Source: Knoxdaviesia capensis
Lineage: Eukaryota > Ascomycota > Sordariomycetes > Microascales > Gondwanamycetaceae
Direction of reading: 5' to 3'
Length of the DNA: 64,000 nucleotides
Assembly (NCBI GenBank): GCA_001510575.1
Contig: LNGK01000002.1
Coordinates: forward strand, 1,600,144-1,664,143
The notes beneath the pieces were generated by a model. That model had not been told where the DNA came from and searched no databases. It saw only the letters and a program-made list of their open reading frames with translations. The stretch's first letter is position 1, and every line of letters begins with the position of its first letter. Made by a program: the position numbers and the translations under genes. Shown one piece after another: positions 57,095-64,000 of this stretch.

Positions 57095-59605
57095 GACGGA
57101 GAGTTCTGTAAGGGGTTTGTGGGTAGGAGGAGGCGTCGAGGTTAACGGTCGCACCCGGTTCAGGTGAAGACGGCGCCGGTGAAGAGCGGCTTCGGTAGGA
57201 TCGCGGCCGGCCACCGACCTTTGGGGTGGTCGTTGTCGTCGGCCTCGGAGCTCTGGGTGCGGCCGGAGCAAGCGAATCCGGGCAGAAAACGAGAATGTCC
57301 GGGGTATGGGTTGAGACGAGATTTCAGGTAAAGAGAGGTGATATCAGGAGGAGTACGTAAGATTGGCCAATTGAAGGACAAAGTTCAGCAAAAGTGTGGC
57401 CAGCTGCCTTTGTTTGTGGTGAGAAGGGAAATTTAGAAGAGGTCTGGACGAGGTAGGAAAAAAAAACTGATTTTTCAGGATCTTCATTTTTGGAGATCTT
57501 TTTTTTTTTTTTTTTTTCTGTCTGTTGGGTCCATTTTTTGCCTATCTGGGTTTTCTGCCGATATAATCTGAAGGCGGTGAGATTGATATGCATCTAGTTT
57601 TCTGCCAGAGGAAAATTAGGTGGTGAAGCTTTGGTGGCACAGTTGACTTGGTACTGTGTTAGTGTCTACTCGCACTGTTGCTGGGTCAGTCTGGCTCTGT
57701 GTAAGAGGTACATGAGCTGGACTGGGTATATGTGTACCCGTTGAGAGAAGTTACATAGTAGCTATACCTGCTAAATCACCCCACCGTAAGTCTCTCTCCC
57801 CACCACCAAAGCAAGCAAATCTCTAATGCAACTATTCATCTTTAGATGGAGATCTCATATGAGTGTACACGTAAGTTGGACCTGCAATGGGGAGAATCTC
57901 AGTTAGCTAATGCCAACTTGAGCTCTGAGAGGTGCGGATAGATAGTGGTTTCTCTATAGTTGTGTGGGTGGGTTTGGGTTGGACAGTGAATGAAACCTTG
58001 GTCTTGACCAGTTCAGTGGGGTTTTGAATATGTGAAAGTGGCAGCCTGGAACAGGTGGGGTGAAGTCAATGCAGGCAGAAGTTCCAAGTGGTTCTAGTGT
58101 TTGTTTATTCCTCTGTTTGATGCTGGAATCTCTATCTTTGGCATGTTGTTAAACTTGTAGTTCTGGATGTCTCTGTTTGTACTGAATGTTTAGGTTCATT
58201 TTGCCTGCCGCCTGCCACCATCTGGCACCACCCGTTTCTCGCGTCTGCCACCTGGTATCATCTGCAGCCGCCTGTCCACAGTACTTCCAGATGTCTCAGG
58301 CTTAGACCAACTGTCTTCACCTTTTGTCATTATCACCAGTTTTGCTTCCTGTACCAAACTTGTGTGATTCACCCCAGTCACTGTTCCCTGCTGTTGCAGC
58401 ATATCACTTCCCCCTCACAAGCACAGCTGGAACAACTGTATACACTCTTCGGTGTCCCCAAGCTGTCTGTCTTTCTCTCCGTCCGTGTCTCAGCTCTGCG
58501 TCTCTCGCTTCTTCCTCTTCTCGCGCTGTCCGCCTCACTTTGCATTTCCGTCCGCTGATATGTGTCGTTCTGCGGTGGTGTGTTACATAGTGCAGCAGTG
58601 ACCTGTATGTGCTACACATCTCCCGTATCCCGTGGTCCTCAGCAGCCTGATAAACGTGCTCTAGACCTGTGATTGACAGACAAGTCAATACCGTCCGGAT
58701 ACTAATTTTGGATCTTTCTCTCTGGCCGGTGATTCACCTTTATGCAGTTGACCGAGTCATCACATTTGCTCACACGGGCATACACACATTGTGAGAAGCT
58801 TCCGGAGTTGCTATTGGCTCTCTCTCTTATGCACCTGAACCTTGGCTGCTAAGAAAACTGCACGTTCCGTTTTTTTCAGCCTCTGTTCCGCCCGCTACTG
58901 ACTCTAGCCACCAGAAAGACCATCCATCTCCGGCTCGCCCTCTCTTTGTTGACTCACATCAAAGTGTATGGCCGTCCCCGGCTTGGTCGTGTTCCTGGCC
59001 GTAACGCTGTTCCTGAATTCTGCACAAACTAACTCTTCGGGCATCTGATATCATATCCAGCTTCTTCAGTCGCACCACCGGTTCGTCATCTTGGGCTGGT
59101 GTGTTCTCGCATCCAACCTCATCCCACGCCCTTTAAACTTATCGCCATTTTTGCGCTTAACTACCAAAGATCCCCCTCAACCCGGACGGCCAAACCCCCT
59201 CACTGCATTACAAGTCACCGTGACTCTGTGTGTTATCTCTAAACATCTAATCATCCCCAGCAACCCCGTCAAAAAGCCTACTCGGGACCGATTTCGCTGG
59301 GCTTACTTTTCTTTTTTCTATTTCTTGTCATTTATACCCCCGATCCCTCAGATCTTCCTTGTAACTTTTTCAAAAATCTTTTTTCTTGCCTAAACTCCCG
59401 TTCCCCTCGTTGACTTTTTGCTGAATTTATAAGCTAGTCGTCTTGTTCTTCTCTTCTTTTATTTTTACTTCTTCTGTTCTTCTCTCCTCGGCCCCTACTA
59501 CCTCCTCTCTGATCCCGTCTCCTCTCTCTTACTCTTCCGCCGGTGGTCTTACACAGCGGAACCCTCCGATCTGACGTCACAGTGCAAGCTGCAGCAACCT
59601 CCATC
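57095..59605. other. 2.5-kb divergent promoter interval between Utp4 and the NAPRT gene
   Basis: Divergent upstream region. Contains a poly(T) run near 57499-57517 (poly-A on the Utp4 strand) and, from 59.3 kb, a plus-strand pyrimidine-rich leader before the nicotinate phosphoribosyltransferase start. No further gene seen. Confidence 0.55.
57499..57517. repeat. Poly(T) run
   Basis: Nineteen consecutive T residues in the divergent intergenic interval. Confidence 0.9.
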
Positions 59606-61385
59606 ATGGACTTCAACAGCTCGTCGCCCTTCCCCGAGGGGGTGGTGTCTTTCCTGGATACCGATCTCTACAAGTTGACCATGCAGTGTGCGGTCATGAA
59701 GTTCTTCAGTGATGTGCAGGTCACCTACTCGTTCACAAACCGGACCCCCGAGAAGCGGCTATCACGGGAAGCCTTCCAGTGGCTGCATGATCAGATCCGA
59801 AGTAGGTGGTATTTTGGCCCATGTCAAATGCGATCTTCACGCAGTTTTTTCCCCCTCCTGCTTTCCGTTTCATGCTCTCTACTCCTCCAAGGTGTCTCCG
59901 CACTGTATTTCCCTCATCCCTCATTTCTTCTGTTTTCTTGTCATATCTTTTTTTTTTTTGTTTTTTTTTTTTTCTCCTCTGGCCTGTCACATTTTGGGTC
60001 CATAGTGGCCTGTAGCTTATATCGGAGAACGCGTTATCTTCGTACCCCCCCACTATGGCCCCTCCATGTCCGAAATTTCCTTTCCACTTCGTGACTAACC
60101 GCCCACATCTCCAGAGCTCGGAAACATCAGCCTCTCCAACGAGGAGTACAACTTCCTCAAGACCCACTGCGACTATCTGACGCCCGAGTACCTGGAGTTT
60201 CTCCGAGAGTTCCGCTTGAGTCCACGCGACCAGGTGTTCCTCACCTTCAACCCCATCGGCGATGACACCGGCGCGCCGTCCGACCTCGGCGACATCGCGC
60301 TAACCATCAAGGGCCTGTGGGTCGACACCATCCTGTACGAGATCCCCGTACTGGCGCTGACGTCGGAGGCCTACTTCCGCTTTATGGACACGGACTGGGA
60401 CTACGACGGCCAGGAGGAGCAGGCGTACGAGAAGGGCCTGCGGCTGCTGGAGGCCGGCTGCGTGACGTCGGAGTTCGGCACGCGCCGCCGCCGCGACTAC
60501 CACACGCAGGCGCTGGTGTTCCGCGGCCTGGTCAAGGCCAGCAAGGAGGCCGAGCGGCGCGGGTACGCCGGCAAGCTGTCGGGCACGAGCAACGTGCACC
60601 TGGCGATGCGCTTCAACATCCCGCCGGTCGGCACGGTGGCGCACGAGTGGTTCATGGGCATTGCGGCGGTGCACGGCGACTACACGGGGGCCACGGAGAT
60701 GGCGCTGCGCCACTGGGTCGGCACGTTCGGCCGGCGGCTCAGCATTGCGCTGACCGACACGTTCGGCACGCCCGAGTTCCTTCGGGCCTTCAGCGAGCCG
60801 GTGCGCAACCCGGACGGCTCGGCCAGCGCCGAGTACGTGCGCGCCGACGGCTCGCCCATGTCGTACGCCGAGCTGTTCCAGGGCGTGCGCCAGGACTCGG
60901 GCGACCCCAAGCTGTACGTGCGCCAGCTGCGCACCTACTACGACAAGGCCGGCATCACCGACAAGAAGACCATTGTGTTCTCCGACTCGCTCAACATCGA
61001 CCGCTGTCTGGAGTACAAGAAGGTTGCCGACGACCTCGGCTTCCAGCCCACGTTTGGAGTCGGCACGTTCCTCACCAACGACTTTGTGCACAAGACCGCC
61101 GGTACCAAGTCGGTGCCGATGAACATTGTCATCAAGCTGAGCTCGGCGGACGGGAAGTTCGCCGTGAAGATCAGGTATCTTTTTTCTTTCTCTTTTTTGT
61201 CATTTCATTTCTCTTTGGCTCACCCTGCTAATATCTGGTTATACAGCGACAACGCCGGCAAGAACACCGGCGACAAGGCCACGGTGCAGCAGGTCAAGGC
61301 GCAGATCGGATACGTCGAGAAGGACTGGACCGGCGGCGACGAGACGGCGCGGTGGGGCCGTGAAGAGGCGATTTCGACCAAGTGA
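59606..61385 (+). CDS. NPT1: Nicotinate phosphoribosyltransferase (NAPRT)
   Basis: First enzyme of the Preiss-Handler NAD salvage route: nicotinate + PRPP (+ATP) to nicotinate mononucleotide. 464 residues from exons 59606-59801, 60115-61174 and 61247-61385; introns are 313 and 72 bp. The N-terminus shows SFLDTDLYKLTMQCAVMKFF and TYSFTNRTPEKRL, and the core GLRLLEAGCVTSEFGTRRRR, KLSGTSNVHLAMRFNIPPVG and VAHEWFMG with the catalytic His242 (the phosphorylated His of this family). The phosphate-binding FQGVRQDSGDP and FSDSLNIDRCLEY follow. The last exon begins SDNAGKNTGD. The start at 59606 (MDFNSSSPFPEGVVSFLDTD) fits yeast Npt1; an in-frame upstream ATG at 59543 is less likely. Extremely GC-rich third positions. 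Intron 1 is unusually long for this window. Confidence 0.97.
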
Positions 61386-62310
61386 GCGAACGACACGGCA
61401 CGACAACTTGATCTTGACTCATGGCTTCTATTTTCTTGATTTTCTTCTTTTTGCTTATCCGTTTTCCCCCCCCCCCTCCCCCCTCTCCACTCTCTTCTTG
61501 CTTGCTTAGGGTTGGAGGGAGAAGCGACGCGCGCGTTGAAGCATGGAAGGACAAAAAGAATGACCCAAGAGCATTCGGAGTCGGGGGATTTTTTTCTTCA
61601 TATAACTCATATTCAAAAGGATCCAGACCATTTACACGGACAGGGCGTATGAAAAGAGTTTTTCCCCTTCTTACGATAGAATATTTTGACGAGTTCTTTT
61701 GCAGTATGAGATTCGAACTGAAATTACAAGAACTCTTGTATCGAGCATAACACATTTTATTCTCCACCTGTAGTCAGCCCATTTGGCAAACCCTAACCCT
61801 ATATGCACACGTGTGCGGTGCCCTCCAACCGACGCTATCGGACCAAGATATAGAGCAGGTCTGATCCGGTAATCTTTTGTGTGCCGCCGATTCTAGAACT
61901 TCTTCCTCCTCCCCCTCGTTTCTTTTTTCCTCCTTTCCGTCACTTCCAGCCCTCCTTGTCCATCCCAACATTTTCGAGCTTTTTTTCTTTTCCTGTGTGC
62001 CTTCAACAGGTGTTACCAACCGCTATCACCAACGATAACAAACGATAACAAACACCTGATTCCCTCGCGGCGCTTTTCCGGTCTTCTGTTACGGGAGCTC
62101 GTTCTCTTCCGTTCGTTGGTTCCTCCCGGACTTGTGGTCCTTGCAAGCCGTCCCGAGCGAACTCCGCAGCTCCGGACTTTCGAGCAAACACCCGCCAAGC
62201 AGCATCTGACGCTCGTTCCGCGTTGCAGGCAGCCGGCTTCCCGCGCGACCTTCACACCCACCAAGCCCATCACCTCGATACGCACCCCNCCCCCTTTCTC
62301 GACCGCCGAC
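61386..62310. other. Intergenic, promoter of the last gene
   Basis: NAPRT 3' UTR, two telomere-type units (AACCCTAACCCT, 61789-61800), a T/C-rich leader and one undetermined base (n) at 62289 within a C run, 22 bases before the next start codon. No gene seen. Confidence 0.6.
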
Positions 62311-63360
62311 ATGTCCTCCCCCTCCGATCCCCGCGCGGGCCCGGCCTCCCGCCGCGGCAGCGCCGCCACCATGGCCCCGCGCCCGCGCCTCGCCACCCCG
62401 CCGGTCCGCACCACCACGCCCCCGGTAGTGCCCGCCCCCGCGCCGACAACCCAAGCCCCCATGCCCACAGCCTCAGCCTCGACGCTGCGGCCCACCGCCG
62501 ACGCCGCCACCCAAGACGACCGGCCCCGCCGCCCCGGCGCCGCCAGGCGGCGGTCGAGCTCGGCGCACACGAACACCGCGCCGCCGCCGCCAATGTTCGC
62601 CCTCGTGTCCAACGCCACCACGGGGGCCACCCACCACCCGCGCCGCGTGCAGTATATCTTCGCCGACGACGACCCGGACACGCTGACGCACGCGCTGGCC
62701 ACCGCCGCCGCAGGTGCCGCCGCGTCCGGCGACGGCGCGGAGGCCGATGCCGTGCTGCCGCGCGCCGTGCTGCTGGACCTGGCGCCGGCCGCCGGCGTGC
62801 CCGGCGGCTGGGAGATCGCCGCGGCCGCGAGCTTGTCGCGCGACTGGGCGGTGGTCGAGGCGCGCGTCACGCGCATGCGCGCCTCCACCGACGGCGACAC
62901 CACCACCACCGCCGCCACCACCACCAACTCTGCGGGGGGTGGTGGCGAGCCGGCCGCGGAGGCGGACGACGACTTCGTGCTGCACATTTCCGGCGTGGAA
63001 CGCGAGCCGCTGCCGCCCGGCCTGGGCGTGCCCGCTGGAGGCGGCGGTGGTGGCGCGGCAGTGCCGGCGGCGGCGGATGCTCACGGGGGCCAGGACTCGC
63101 CGTTGGGCGGGAGCGCGGGAGCCGCGCATTCGCCACGGGGCGACGTGCCGCGGCTGGGCGGCGACGAGTACACTGCGCTGATCGACGAGTTTGACAAGAA
63201 GATGGGGGTGATGGCCCGCGTGGTGGGTGCGGGGGATGCGCGGCGCAGACATATTGCGCCCGCGGTGGCCGAACCGGGCCCGCCGGCTCCGGCTGGGGCG
63301 GAGGCCGTGGAAGAAGCTGCGGGCGGTGGGGTTGAGGCGTCGCAGCATGTTGAGGATTGA
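62311..63360 (+). CDS. Ala/Pro-rich protein of unknown function, conserved-looking core
   Basis: Predicted 349-residue intronless protein. The start at 62311 (MSSPSDPRAG) follows a C-rich leader; the frame stays open upstream but only through UTR-like sequence containing the undetermined base at 62289. Residues ~1-90 are low-complexity Pro/Ala/Thr. A compact segment at ~95-200 looks structured: MFALVSNATTGATHHPRRVQ, then a YIFADDDPDTLTHAL stretch, then RAVLLDLAP, then a GWEIAAAASLSRDWAVVEAR segment. A Gly/Ala-rich linker follows, then a second candidate conserved piece (GGDEYTALIDEFDKKMGVMA). I believe similar core and C-terminal pieces occur in other ascomycete hypothetical proteins but know no function. 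There are no membrane segments or signal peptide. Strong GC3 bias supports real coding. Confidence 0.7.
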   Translation: MSSPSDPRAGPASRRGSAATMAPRPRLATPPVRTTTPPVVPAPAPTTQAPMPTASASTLRPTADAATQDDRPRRPGAARRRSSSAHTNTAPPPPMFALVSNATTGATHHPRRVQYIFADDDPDTLTHALATAAAGAAASGDGAEADAVLPRAVLLDLAPAAGVPGGWEIAAAASLSRDWAVVEARVTRMRASTDGDTTTTAATTTNSAGGGGEPAAEADDDFVLHISGVEREPLPPGLGVPAGGGGGGAAVPAAADAHGGQDSPLGGSAGAAHSPRGDVPRLGGDEYTALIDEFDKKMGVMARVVGAGDARRRHIAPAVAEPGPPAPAGAEAVEEAAGGGVEASQHVED

Positions 63361-64000
63361 GAGGTGTGCCGGTTTGGACTCTGCTTTCCGTATCATTTCC
63401 GGCCTGGGATTTCTCAGCCTCGGCATCTCCAGCCCAGCGTGACCCCATTTGTGCCGGTTGGTCGACCACAACCAGCATATCTGGCCGCATTTTACGAGAT
63501 TGGTGTACAGAAGCTGCTATCTCCTCGATAAGCTGTCCCAACGCGGCCCTCCCACCTGTTTATCTCCCAAACCCGCGATACCAGCCTCGAGAACCGCCCA
63601 GGCTGTGTGTGCCTCTTCTGAACCAGCACCCTCAAACCTAAACGCCCTCCTCTGCATCTCAGCCATGTTATAGCTGCCGATCTCCACTCTTCCTCTACCG
63701 ACCGACTACTTTTTGAACTACCACTAGATCCCTCCGCCCCAAGGCGGCTTTTTGTTATTCCCACGGAATCATGTACTTTATTACCGGAGACGGGCGGTGT
63801 GTTCCCATAGCTAGCCATGCAGCCACTGATTTCCTCGCGTTTGCGGTGCTCGAGACATCTGCAGACGGTGCAATCAAACTACTTGACAAACACATAGCAT
63901 AGCACAGTAGTACGTTCAAAGCACACACACGATCATCACAGAAGAGAAGATTTTAGAAGAGAAAAAGTGAGTATTAATTCCAGAGTAGACAAAAAAGATG
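63361..64000. other. Window end, 3' UTR and intergenic
   Basis: Downstream of the unknown protein gene. No further coding frame, RNA gene or repeat supported. Confidence 0.5.

Noticed and set aside
61789..61800. AACCCTAACCCT as a possible chromosome end
   Set aside because: Only two units, internal, with ordinary genes on both sides; an interstitial telobox at most.
63789..63806. GACGGGCGGTGTG, identical to the reverse complement of a universal small-subunit rRNA stretch
   Set aside because: Flanking bases do not continue as rRNA on either side; chance short match.

Overview
The window looks like chromosomal DNA of a filamentous ascomycete (Pezizomycotina, probably Sordariomycetes). The evidence is short GT-AG introns (about 64-313 bp) with CTAAC-type branch points, GC-rich third codon positions, long pyrimidine-rich leaders, and typical fungal proteins: a Mbp1-type APSES factor, cerato-platanins, an AA9 lytic polysaccharide monooxygenase (LPMO) and a filamentous-fungal Png1. 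I support 15 intact protein genes, 10 of them spliced (models inferred by eye), and three decayed gene relics. No tRNA, rRNA, CRISPR or intact transposon was recognised. Assignments rest on motifs recognised from memory; no database search was run.

Layout: 0.3-1.1 kb, relic of an SRPK-like protein kinase; 1.5-4.1 kb (-), a large Ser/Thr-rich single-pass membrane protein of unknown role; 4.1-17.7 kb, a 13.7-kb stretch without recognisable genes but with microsatellites and a perfect 19-bp inverted repeat; 17.7-20.3 kb (-), the MBF cell-cycle factor Mbp1 with two MCB boxes in its own promoter; 21.1-23.5 kb (-), an RNase Z-like metallo-hydrolase and an AKR7-type aldo-keto reductase whose catalytic His lies in a 21-bp microexon.

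From 25.9 to 37.7 kb lies an accessory-looking, secretion-rich block: two tandem cerato-platanins (+), a stand-alone MetE-like methyltransferase (-), an EamA-type transporter (-), two relics (one a WSC-domain gene disrupted by a 41-bp tandem duplication), a secreted periplasmic-binding-like protein (+) and an AA9 LPMO (-). This content suits a plant-associated or saprotrophic lifestyle.

From 39 kb on the content is mostly housekeeping: a ferroportin-family iron exporter (-); Png1 (-), whose catalytic Cys and His positions carry Met and Phe; a 9.7-kb gene-free interval with an 89-bp tandem duplication; Utp4 of the small-subunit processome (-); nicotinate phosphoribosyltransferase (+); and an unrecognised Ala/Pro-rich protein (+).

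Functionally the genes do not form one pathway. The most noteworthy points are Mbp1 autoregulation signals, the pseudoenzyme Png1, the effector-like secreted block next to decaying genes, and two unusually long gene-free intervals (about 23 kb of 64 kb).
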